From the NCBI RefSeq assembly GCF_001592935.1, contig NZ_LRDB01000053.1, forward strand, positions 1 to 60,328: DNA of 60,328 nucleotides. Reading direction: 5' to 3'. This stretch comes from Roseivirga echinicomitans. GTDB lineage: Bacteria > Bacteroidota > Bacteroidia > Cytophagales > Cyclobacteriaceae. A program made the position numbers and the translations under genes. Below the pieces are notes generated by a model. The model searched no databases. It was not told the origin of the DNA and was given only the letters and a program-made list of their open reading frames with translations. The stretch's first letter is position 1; each line of letters opens with the position of its first letter. Shown in pieces: positions 16,424-24,080 of the stretch.

Positions 16424-16540
16424 TGACCCACGGTTTAAACCCTGGCGAATTGAATGCATAACTTTAGGGAATGGTTTTAATCGTTTAGATCAGGTTGTTG
16501 GTCTCAGCGAGACGCTAAGACCAGTTCGGGGCGCTGAGTA
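16424..16540 (+). repeat. Composite palindromic repeat, copy 2
   Basis: Contains CCCACGGTTTAAACCCTGG, the linker TGAATGCATAACTTTAGGGA, and GGTCTCAGCGAGACGCTAAG followed by ACCAGTTCGGGG and GCGCTGAGTAG. It lacks the CAAACCGTTG hairpin present in copies 1 and 3. Confidence 0.65.
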
Positions 16541-16566
16541 GTGCAAAGGGTATATTAGTTAAACGA

Positions 16567-16752
16567 CAATGATCTAGCGCCTGCTGACCTGTGAAATGCT
16601 AATTGTTCGATGATGTCTCTTTTCTTTCCCTGAGGAACGAAGGGTCTAAAACATCAATGTTGGAAGTAATTCTAATAGAAACTTTTGTCTTATCCATCGG
16701 TTTGAAACCGACTTGTCTTACATCCTCGACACAATCGAGGATGAGTGGGTTG
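16567..16752 (+). repeat. Long direct repeat, copy 1
   Basis: About 186 bp that recurs at 17722-17896 with only scattered differences. Its left part includes CCCTGAGGAACGAAGGG; its right part is a complete family B pair (CGGTTTGAAACCG at 16698-16710, and ATCCTCGACACAATCGAGGAT-like hairpin at 16722-16742). Confidence 0.8.
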
Positions 16753-17002
16753 GGAGATACAATGCTTTATCAACGTGAAAAGATGCTTACAGCATGACTT
16801 AGATTTGATGTTTGTGCTAATAATATGATATATCGGATAAGCCTGCTTTACAGTCACCCTGTAAGGGTCTTTTTCAGAAATATAGATGGTATGACGCTCC
16901 GAATGGGCCTCATTGAACCGTCATCCTGATTCCGAAGTCTCGGAAGTTTCAGGGTCCGTTTGCTTTATCCTGTGATTACAAGGTTTCTATTAGTATATCC
17001 AT

Positions 17003-17051
17003 CGGTTTGAAACCGATTCGTTTTGTATCCTTTATGTAATCAAGGGTGAGT
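17003..17051 (+). repeat. Repeat family B copy
   Basis: CGGTTTGAAACCG (17003-17015) is perfect. The following hairpin, ATCCTTTATGTAATCAAGGG, is degraded compared with the copies at 16722 and 17876. Confidence 0.6.
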
Positions 17052-17081
17052 TGAAATATGTGGTAAAGTTGGTTTTTAGTT

Positions 17082-17495
17082 CTAATAACTAGAATCTATT
17101 TCTTTGTCCACAGCTTCTAAAACTCCTGCCCGAGTTTTTTCAACAATCTCATCGGTCATTAATATTAAATCTTGCATTGTCATTCCTTCATATAGAAAGT
17201 ATTGGTCACTTAAATGCTCAAAAATATCTTCAACTCTATGTTCACCCTCCAAGGAGTACTTTTCACCGATTTTCCATATTTGCACTTGAAAATATTCTTT
17301 CAGAAACTGATCGGTTTTCCAAAGTTTAGTGCTTTCCCAATTCACACACCAATACATGTTTTCTTCATAAACACGGATAGTGAATGCTTTTTCGGGCTTT
17401 TGTTTTTGCACATCATCTATCAATAAGGTCAACTGATTTGTAATACCAGAGATGAGTTTTGTTCTTTCATTTTCAATATCCTTTTTCGTTTTCAT
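17082..17495 (-). CDS. Hypothetical soluble protein
   Basis: A 137-residue protein without signal peptide or membrane segment. It has helical ends (ENERTKLISGITNQLTLLIDD; MQDLILMTDEIVEKTRAGVLEAVDKEID) around a beta-rich centre with several tryptophans (MYWCVNWESTKLWKTDQF). I do not recognise a family. Normal codon use and clean termini argue for a real gene. Isolation among repeats suggests an accessory gene. Confidence 0.55.
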   Translation of the reverse strand: MKTKKDIENERTKLISGITNQLTLLIDDVQKQKPEKAFTIRVYEENMYWCVNWESTKLWKTDQFLKEYFQVQIWKIGEKYSLEGEHRVEDIFEHLSDQYFLYEGMTMQDLILMTDEIVEKTRAGVLEAVDKEIDSSY

Positions 17496-17721
17496 TGTTC
17501 AATTTAATGTTGGTCAAAGTTGCATGTCCACTAAGGTTCCGGTGTCTTTATGCTCTGTAATTTATCACCATCTATTTATACGTCCAAAGTTGAGATACCA
17601 TTAGCTCTGTGACCTAACACAAATAGGGAGATGGTGAGACGCGATGGTTAGTTGGTGAATTGGCTGCTTATTTTACCGCAAAGAGCGCTGAGTCGCGCAA
17701 AGTGTAAATTAAGCTGGGCTT

Positions 17722-17896
17722 CAATGATCTAGAGCCTCTGACCAGTGAAATGCTAATTGTTCGATGATGTCTCTTTTCTTTCCCTGAGGAACGAAGGGTC
17801 TAAAACCTCAATGTTAGAGGTAATTCTAATAGAAGCTTTTGTCTTATCCATCGGTTAAAAACCGACTTATCTTACATCCTCGATGCAATCGAGGAT
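17722..17896 (+). repeat. Long direct repeat, copy 2
   Basis: Matches 16567-16752 over its whole length. The stretch from TGAAATGCTAATTGTTCGAT through the CCCTGAGGAACGAAGGG block is uninterrupted in both copies. The first family B hairpin here is CGGTTAAAAACCG; the second is at 17876-17896. Confidence 0.8.
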
Positions 17897-17972
17897 GAGT
17901 TGGGTTGTCAATTTACTCATATTCTAACTAATCTGAAAAGGGGGAACAAGGTTAGCTAATCTTCTTGCTTTA

Positions 17973-17993
17973 CATCCTAGATTGTATCGAAGA
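17973..17993 (+). repeat. Half copy of repeat family B
   Basis: ATCCTAGATTGTATCGAAGA plus T, then GAGTTG: the second hairpin of family B with several mismatched pairs. Confidence 0.45.
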
Positions 17994-18002
17994 TGAGTTG
18001 TG

Positions 18003-18198
18003 TCAAACCGTTGAAACGGTTGATGGAAACCTTTTACTTTATAGCCCACGGTTTAAACCGTGGGCTATTTGAATGCATAACTTTAGAGAATGGTTTTAAC
18101 CATTTTAATCAGGATGTAGGTCTTAGTGAGAGGTAAGGCCAGTTGTGGGGGAGAGTTGCTTTACTTATTTTACCGCAAAGAGCGCTGAGTAGCGTTGG
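18003..18198 (+). repeat. Composite palindromic repeat, copy 3
   Basis: Most complete copy. TCAAACCGTTGAAACGGTTG (18003-18022) is followed by a perfect 26-bp palindrome centred on TTTAAA (18042-18067, arms TAGCCCACGGTTT), then the TGAATGCATAACTTTAGAGA linker. A degraded GGTCTTAGTGAGAGGTAAGG block and TACCGCAAAGAGCGCTGAGT complete it. The last block also occurs near 17672. Confidence 0.7.
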
Positions 18199-18207
18199 GG
18201 CTCGTTT

Positions 18208-18702
18208 TTAATAGATCAAGTCTAGTTCAGGTATTGATAATTGAATGGTCTGTTTTATAGATCCAGTCGCGCCTTCAATACTTGTAGATGCTTCATTGAT
18301 AAATATCACATCCATTCTATCATAACTCTTTAAATTCAGAACTCTTGGTTTTAGATAATTTCCTATTTGTATCGCTAGACTATCTGTAAGAGCTTTATTT
18401 TTAATATCTGTGATTTTCTTTGAGTTTAGGAATGTGATTTTGAACCATTGGCTTGTTAGCACAGTGGAGTCTACTCCATATTTAAACAAACCTGTGGCAG
18501 TCATAACTGTTGTATCAGCATCATACAGTTCCATGAGTGTGTTTTCGATTTGTGCTTTAGATTCTGAAAGTTGCAATTCATCAATTTGACTATAATCTGG
18601 TGACTTCATGTTTTCTAACTCGTCAAACATCTTTTTAAGGTTAGAAGATTTACAGCCTGATATTGAGGTAATTAAAAAAGTAATAATGATTAGTTTCTTC
18701 AT
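18208..18702 (-). CDS. Hypothetical lipoprotein
   Basis: The start at 18702 is preferred because it yields MKKLIIITFLITSISGCKSS with a lipobox at Cys17; an in-frame ATG 30 bp upstream would add ten residues ahead of the signal. The 164-residue protein is acidic, with a possible helical N-terminal half (ELQLSESKAQIENTLMELYD) and a beta-rich C-terminal half. Family unknown. It is followed directly by the composite repeat and preceded by a 7-bp-stem hairpin near 18748, so it may be an accessory gene. Confidence 0.6.
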   Translation of the reverse strand: MKKLIIITFLITSISGCKSSNLKKMFDELENMKSPDYSQIDELQLSESKAQIENTLMELYDADTTVMTATGLFKYGVDSTVLTSQWFKITFLNSKKITDIKNKALTDSLAIQIGNYLKPRVLNLKSYDRMDVIFINEASTSIEGATGSIKQTIQLSIPELDLIY

Positions 18703-18796
18703 TGTTATTGAATGTGCTCTAACGTTATGCATCAGTCACAAAAGTGACGTATAGCCATGAATATACGTGACTTTTTAATTCTTATCACTCCCAACA

Positions 18797-18842
18797 AAAA
18801 AAACCGCTCCCTCCGAAGTGTCTGAAGAAGCGGGTTTTTTAG
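18797..18842 (-). terminator. Rho-independent terminator after purL
   Basis: On the minus strand AAACCCGCT and AGCGGTTT form the outer stem with an inner CTTC/GAAG pairing, followed by TTTTTTTG. It lies about 32 bp downstream of the purL stop codon. Confidence 0.65.
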
Positions 18843-18873
18843 TATTCTATCTTTTTTGTCTAACGTCTATCAT

Positions 18874-21800
18874 CTAACTTCTCGCAGCCACCCATTCCTT
18901 AGCATTTATAAAGGCTTTGATCCATGGGCTGAGGATGTCTTTGCGTTGCTCTATTGGGTAGTGCGCCCAGTTCCAAGGGAAGATGGAGCGCTCGAAGTGC
19001 GGCATAATGGCCAAGTGTCTGCCGTCTTTACTGGCCAAACCTGCTACATGGTAGTCAGAACCGTTTGGCGAAGCAGGATAGGCCTCGTAAGAGTATTTAG
19101 CAATTACATTGTAAGCCGATTCTTTCTCTGGTAAAGCAAAACGGCCTTCACCGTGCGCCACCCAAATACCAAGCCTTGCACCCGAAAGTGAGCCTAGCAT
19201 TACCGAGTCATTTTCTGGAATGGTCACATTCACAAAACCCGACTCAAATTTACCAGCAATGTTGTGCTTTAATTTAGGATGCGTTTCGTGTTCTGGGTAA
19301 AGCAAACCAAGTTCGCCCATCAACTGGCAACCGTTACAAATCCCCAATGAAATGGTGTCCTCACGGGCATAGAAATTGTCGAGGGCAGCTTTTGCTTTTT
19401 CGTTGTACAAGAAAGCACCCGCCCAGCCTTTGGCAGAACCCAATACATCGGAATTGGAGAAGCCACCAACAAAGGCAATGAAGTTGACATCGCTCAGGTC
19501 TTCGGCACCAGAAATAAGGTCAGTCATGTGAATGTCCTTCACATCGAAACCAGCCAAGTGCATGGCATAAGCCATTTCTCTGTCGCCATTCACACCTTTT
19601 TCACGGATAATCGCTCCTTTGATTCCAGTCTTCTCTTTGCGGTCGGGGTTTAAGCCTAAAGCAGCATATTGGCCTTCAAAACCTTGAGGGAAAGTGAATT
19701 CTAAAGGTTGTTTTTTATAGTTCTCAAAACGGGTTTTGGCCAGTTCGGCACCGCTTTGTTTTTGGTCTAATAAGAAAGAAGTTTTGTACCACAGGTCTCT
19801 CATTTCCAGAATATCGAAGTTGTAATCAGCGTTGGCTGTTTTAATCGATAATTCGTCTTCTGCTTTTGGAACTGCAATTTCATGGTAAGTAACACCCAAT
19901 GCTTTCAGTCTGTCTTTGACCGAAACATTATTTTCGTTGGCAATTTGAATGAGTAAACCTGGCTTTTCAGAGAAGAGCAATTGCGTATCGTCTCCGGCCT
20001 TGATGCCAGAAAGGTCTACTTCCAAACCAAATTCTTCTTGTGCAAAACACATTTCCAATAAGGCGGTTACCATCCCTCCAGCAGAAATATCATGTCCGGC
20101 CAAAATGTGTTCTTCTTCAATTAGGGTTTGAATCAAATCGAAGGTTTTGGCGAATTTAGCGCTGTTCTTCACCATGGGTGCCGAAACCCCCACTTTGCCA
20201 ATGACCTGAGCAAAAGAACTTCCGCCCAATTTAAAGTCATCTTCAGAAAGGTCGATGTACAATAAAGAAGAGTTAACAATCGGTTGAAGCACAGGCTCCA
20301 CTACTTTCTTCAGGTCGGTTACTTCGCCTACGGCAGAAATAATCACAGTACCCGGTGAGTACACCACATCGTTCTCGTACTTCTGGGTCATCGACATGGA
20401 ATCTTTCCCCGTAGGGATATTGATGCCCAATTCGATGGCAAACTGGCTTACGCCTTCCACTGCTTTGTATAAACGAGCGTTTTCGCCTTCGTTTTTCGCT
20501 GGCCACATCCAGTTGGCGCTCAACGATACGTTTTTGAGTCCGCCTTCAATTGGTGCCCAAATCAGGTTGGTTAAAGCCTCGGCAATCGAAAGCTGAGAAC
20601 CTGCCACCGGATCGACCAAAGCCGACACTGGCGCATGACCGATAGAAGTAGCAATTCCTTTAATACCTCGGTAATCCATGGCCATTACGCCCACATTGTT
20701 CAAAGGCAACTGAATTGGCCCTGCCGTTTGTTGCTTGGCTACACGGCCCGTAACGCAACGGTCTACTTTGTTGGTGAGCCAATCTTTACAAGCCACTGCC
20801 TCTAACTGAAGCACCGCTTTTAAATAGTCTTCAATTTTAGCGTTGTCATAAGTCAAGTCCGCAAAATTGTTGGCGATGGTTTTGTCTTCCAAAATGGTTT
20901 TTGGAGAAGAACCAAACATATGAGAGAGGTTCCAATCGATTGGGTTTTCACCCGATACTTTATTCTCAAATTTGAAGTGCTGGTCGCCAGTGGTTTCACC
21001 CACCACATAGAAAGGAGCCCTTTCTCTTTTGGCCACACGCTCCATCAATTCAATGTCTTTTGGCTTCATAATCAAGCCCATTCGCTCCTGAGATTCGTTA
21101 CCGATAATCTCTTTGTCGGAAAGGGTAGGATCGCCTACAGGCAGTTTCTTCACGTCAATCGTGCCGCCCGTTTCTTCTACCAGTTCCGAAAGGCAGTTCA
21201 AATGGCCGCCTGCTCCGTGATCGTGAATTGAAACGATTGGGTTTTCATCCATTTCGGCCATGGCACGCACCGCGTTGTACACACGCTTCTGCATTTCTGG
21301 GTTCGAACGCTGAATGGCGTTTAACTCGATGCCGCTAGAGAAAACACCAGTATCTACAGAAGATACGGCACTTCCGCCCATACCAATGCGGTAGTTGTCG
21401 CCACCCATTACGATGATTTTATCGCCTTTGGCAGGAGATTCTTTCAAAGCGTCTTTTTTCTTTCCGTAACCTACGCCACCGGCCAGCATAATCACCTTAT
21501 CGAAGCCGTAGTTTTTACCGGCTTCTTGGTGTTCAAAAGTAAGTACCGAACCAGCAATCAGCGGTTGACCGAATTTATTTCCGAAATCAGAAGCTCCGTT
21601 GGAAGCTTTGATCAGAATATCCATTGGAGTTTGGTAAAGCCATTTCCTTTCGGGCATGTTGGCTTCCCAGTTTCTGTCGTTTTCTAAACGAGAGTAAGAG
21701 GTCATGTATACGGCAGTTCCCGCCAAAGGCATAGAACCTTTTCCACCTGCCATTCTATCTCTAATTTCTCCACCTGCGCCCGTGGCCGCACCGTTGAAAG

Positions 21801-22569
21801 GCTCAACTGTCGTAGGGAAGTTGTGCGTTTCGGCTTTTAATGAAATCACCGAATCAAAATCTTTGGTTTCGAACCAGTCGGCTTTGTCTTGGGTTTTCTG
21901 TGCGAACTGCTCTACACGAGGCCCTTCCACAAAAGCTACGTTATCCTTATAAGCAGACACCAACCTTGCAGGGTGCGCTTCCGAAGTTTTACGAATGAGC
22001 TTGAAGAGGGAAGAAGGCATTTCTTGGCCATCGATAATGAACACGCCATTAAAGATTTTGTGTCGGCAATGCTCTGAGTTTACCTGAGAAAAACCGAATA
22101 CTTCGCCATCGGTTAATTTTCTGCCTAGCTGATCGCTAACTCCATTTAAGTAATCAATTTCTTCTTGGTTCAGCGCCAAACCTTCTTTTTGGTTATAGGC
22201 TGCAATGTCTTCGATATAAAGCACGGGTTCTGGCTTTACATCAATGCTATAAATTTCCTGACCTAAGCCTTGGTAAGCCGCTTGCAACATAGGATCGAAA
22301 GCGGTGTTGTTTAAATCTACTTTGTCAAATTCTTCGATACGCTCGATTCCGACAACGCCCATGTTTTGCGTAATCTCAACAGCATTGGTGCTCCAAGGCG
22401 TAATCATTTCTTTTCTGGGGCCCACAAAATTGCCATCCAAGGTATCGCTCGCAATCAAAGTAGCATCACCAAAAAGCCATGAAAGCTTTGGTATGTCTTG
22501 ATCTTGAAGGGGTTGCGTAAGGTCTAAAGCGTAGATTTTGTCGTTTCCTGCATCGAAAAACTGAATCAT
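18874..22569 (-). CDS. purL: Phosphoribosylformylglycinamidine synthase, single-chain
   Basis: This 1231-residue enzyme catalyses the fourth step of purine synthesis, making FGAM from FGAR, glutamine and ATP. It carries an N-terminal PurS-like region, a linker, two AIRS-type ATP-binding halves (SLKAETHNFPTTVEPFNGAATGAGGEIRD near residue 245; GHDISAGGMVTALLEM near residue 825) and a C-terminal glutamine amidotransferase domain. In that domain the nucleophile is Cys1078 in GICNGCQ and the catalytic His lies in IMPHFERSIFPW. Length and order match the large proteobacterial-type PurL rather than the three-subunit PurLQS form. Confidence 0.96.
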   Translation of the reverse strand: MIQFFDAGNDKIYALDLTQPLQDQDIPKLSWLFGDATLIASDTLDGNFVGPRKEMITPWSTNAVEITQNMGVVGIERIEEFDKVDLNNTAFDPMLQAAYQGLGQEIYSIDVKPEPVLYIEDIAAYNQKEGLALNQEEIDYLNGVSDQLGRKLTDGEVFGFSQVNSEHCRHKIFNGVFIIDGQEMPSSLFKLIRKTSEAHPARLVSAYKDNVAFVEGPRVEQFAQKTQDKADWFETKDFDSVISLKAETHNFPTTVEPFNGAATGAGGEIRDRMAGGKGSMPLAGTAVYMTSYSRLENDRNWEANMPERKWLYQTPMDILIKASNGASDFGNKFGQPLIAGSVLTFEHQEAGKNYGFDKVIMLAGGVGYGKKKDALKESPAKGDKIIVMGGDNYRIGMGGSAVSSVDTGVFSSGIELNAIQRSNPEMQKRVYNAVRAMAEMDENPIVSIHDHGAGGHLNCLSELVEETGGTIDVKKLPVGDPTLSDKEIIGNESQERMGLIMKPKDIELMERVAKRERAPFYVVGETTGDQHFKFENKVSGENPIDWNLSHMFGSSPKTILEDKTIANNFADLTYDNAKIEDYLKAVLQLEAVACKDWLTNKVDRCVTGRVAKQQTAGPIQLPLNNVGVMAMDYRGIKGIATSIGHAPVSALVDPVAGSQLSIAEALTNLIWAPIEGGLKNVSLSANWMWPAKNEGENARLYKAVEGVSQFAIELGINIPTGKDSMSMTQKYENDVVYSPGTVIISAVGEVTDLKKVVEPVLQPIVNSSLLYIDLSEDDFKLGGSSFAQVIGKVGVSAPMVKNSAKFAKTFDLIQTLIEEEHILAGHDISAGGMVTALLEMCFAQEEFGLEVDLSGIKAGDDTQLLFSEKPGLLIQIANENNVSVKDRLKALGVTYHEIAVPKAEDELSIKTANADYNFDILEMRDLWYKTSFLLDQKQSGAELAKTRFENYKKQPLEFTFPQGFEGQYAALGLNPDRKEKTGIKGAIIREKGVNGDREMAYAMHLAGFDVKDIHMTDLISGAEDLSDVNFIAFVGGFSNSDVLGSAKGWAGAFLYNEKAKAALDNFYAREDTISLGICNGCQLMGELGLLYPEHETHPKLKHNIAGKFESGFVNVTIPENDSVMLGSLSGARLGIWVAHGEGRFALPEKESAYNVIAKYSYEAYPASPNGSDYHVAGLASKDGRHLAIMPHFERSIFPWNWAHYPIEQRKDILSPWIKAFINAKEWVAARS

Positions 22570-22605
22570 TAGAACGAGGTTTTAAGGAGTGTAGATTTAG
22601 GTGAG

Positions 22606-22613
22606 CAAAATTA
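22606..22613 (-). promoter_or_regulatory. Possible -7 promoter element of purL
   Basis: On the minus strand TAATTTTG fits TAnnTTTG and lies 37 bp upstream of the purL start. No -33 TTG is at the usual distance, so support is modest. Confidence 0.35.
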
Positions 22614-22642
22614 GTAAAAGATTCGGCATTGGGAATTAAAAC

Positions 22643-22792
22643 ATGGAGATTGAGTCAAAGGAAATTACCCTCACCGAATTTTTAAATGTACTAGTGAAAA
22701 ATGGTGTGAGAAAACTTACAATATCTTACGGAAGGGGGATGGGTTTGGGTATTGTATTTCCTGTTGTTAGAAATAGTTTTCAATTAGAATAA
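22643..22792 (+). CDS. Possible 49-residue small protein
   Basis: An intact frame of 50 codons starting at ATG encodes a protein with a likely helix at residues 9-25 (TLTEFLNVLVKNGVRKL) and a short glycine-rich segment (SYGRGMGLGIVFPV). It reads divergently from purL. No family is recognised and no promoter is evident, so it could be a chance frame. Confidence 0.3.
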   Translation: MEIESKEITLTEFLNVLVKNGVRKLTISYGRGMGLGIVFPVVRNSFQLE

Positions 22793-23052
22793 CTTTAATA
22801 AACGGCCTGCGTTAATGGCGCAGGATTGTTGAATTAAATCGCTGGATTTCAGTACTTCACGTCATTATTATTTCTAACATTGTATTACAATTGGAAGAGT
22901 GATTTTGGACTGATTTGAATTACTGATGTCTTCAGAACCTCAACACTTTATCACCAATTAACAGATTTATTAAATGAAGTATTTAATGCTTTCAATTTTG
23001 CACAATCATAAGGTATGTGCATCCGCTTTGGTCAACAAAACTAAGTTCGCAA

Positions 23053-24072
23053 ATGAGAATCAATAGAGTTGTTTTTCCATTTACCTATCGTTTTACACCT
23101 GCCATGACTAGCTTGATGTTTAAAATAGGTATTGTTACCGTTTTGGGAGCTGGATTTCTTATGCTCAATAACAACTATAATTTTTCTAGCCTTGCGTTTT
23201 TCAGTAAGGAAGAAAAAAGTATCAGCGATGAACAACCTCCTGGATTACCGATCAAGTTGGACGGCTTTAAGGTGGCCCCTTTAGTAAGTTTAGCCGATGC
23301 TGACCTTCAACAAAAACTTAGTGAAATTGTAGCCAACAATAAAAAATGGGCTGCACTGGCCAAATCTAAAAAGTTGAGTATTGGACTGGTGGACTTACGT
23401 GATCCGGCCAATGTTAAATACGCCAATATCAATGGTGACAATATGATGTATGCTGCCAGTTTACCAAAAATAGCGGTTTTACTTGCCGCTACTGATGCTA
23501 TCGAAAAGGGTGAATTGGTAGAGACAGATGAAATTAAGGCTGACATGCGGTTAATGATTGCTAAAAGTAATAATGCGGCCACCACAAGAATGATCGATAG
23601 AATTGGGTTGGATAAGATTGCGGAAGTGATGCAAGATCCTGAGTATGATTTCTATGATAGAACTCATGGAGGAGGACTTTGGGTAGGGAAACGCTATGCG
23701 AAGACTGGCCCTAGAAAAGGCGATCCGCTTAAAAACATCAGCCATGGTGCTACAGCAACTCAAGTAAGCAGATTCTATTATCTATTGGCCTTTGGTCAGT
23801 TGGTTAATTTTGAGAGGTCTAAAGAAATGCTTGGTTATTTGGGCGATCCTGAATTGCACCATAAATTCGTGAACACGATGGACCAATTGGCGCCTAAGGC
23901 TCAGGTGTACCGCAAATCGGGTTCCTGGAGAGATTTCCATTCAGACTCAGCTTTGATTTGGGGACCCAACTGGCGCAGGTATATCATAGTCGCTTTGGCC
24001 GAAGATGCCGATGGAGAAAAATTAATGCGCGATCTAATTAAGGAAGTGGATGGCGCACTTAAAACCCAATAA
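23053..24072 (+). CDS. Class-A-beta-lactamase-type serine hydrolase, membrane-anchored
   Basis: I prefer the ATG at 23053 (339 residues); a GTG at 23017 would add 12 residues. A hydrophobic segment at about residues 20-40 looks like a signal anchor. The penicillin-binding/beta-lactamase triad is present: SLPK with Ser136, SNN at residues 172-174, and KSG at residues 288-290. So the active-site serine machinery is intact, but the omega-loop glutamate of true class A lactamases is not obvious. It may be a peptidoglycan or peptide hydrolase. It is followed after 8 bp by the HEAT-fused transporter, so the two are co-transcribed. Confidence 0.85.
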   Translation: MRINRVVFPFTYRFTPAMTSLMFKIGIVTVLGAGFLMLNNNYNFSSLAFFSKEEKSISDEQPPGLPIKLDGFKVAPLVSLADADLQQKLSEIVANNKKWAALAKSKKLSIGLVDLRDPANVKYANINGDNMMYAASLPKIAVLLAATDAIEKGELVETDEIKADMRLMIAKSNNAATTRMIDRIGLDKIAEVMQDPEYDFYDRTHGGGLWVGKRYAKTGPRKGDPLKNISHGATATQVSRFYYLLAFGQLVNFERSKEMLGYLGDPELHHKFVNTMDQLAPKAQVYRKSGSWRDFHSDSALIWGPNWRRYIIVALAEDADGEKLMRDLIKEVDGALKTQ

Positions 24073-24080
24073 AATTTGTC

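Larger units (their letters stand above)
16314..17081. other. Repeat-rich intergenic stretch
   Basis: No convincing gene. It holds composite repeat copy 2, copy 1 of the direct duplication, a family B copy and a small CCCTGTAAGGG hairpin near 16855. Short open frames here follow the repeats and have no protein-like features. Confidence 0.6.
17496..18207. other. Repeat-rich intergenic stretch
   Basis: The first 220 bp show nothing recognisable. The rest holds copy 2 of the direct duplication, a family B half hairpin and composite repeat copy 3. No gene is supported. Confidence 0.6.
22570..23052. other. Divergent intergenic region between purL and a serine hydrolase gene
   Basis: It contains a possible purL -7 element and one small open frame (22643-22792). 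The remaining 260 bp show no gene, hairpin or repeat that I can support. Confidence 0.5.

Noticed and set aside
16603-16797. Plus-strand frame of 64 residues
   Set aside because: It lies entirely within the direct duplication; the second copy does not keep the frame.
23053-24072. Calling the serine hydrolase a beta-lactamase resistance gene
   Set aside because: The general SxxK motifs are shared by peptidases, and the deacylating glutamate loop of class A lactamases is not clear.
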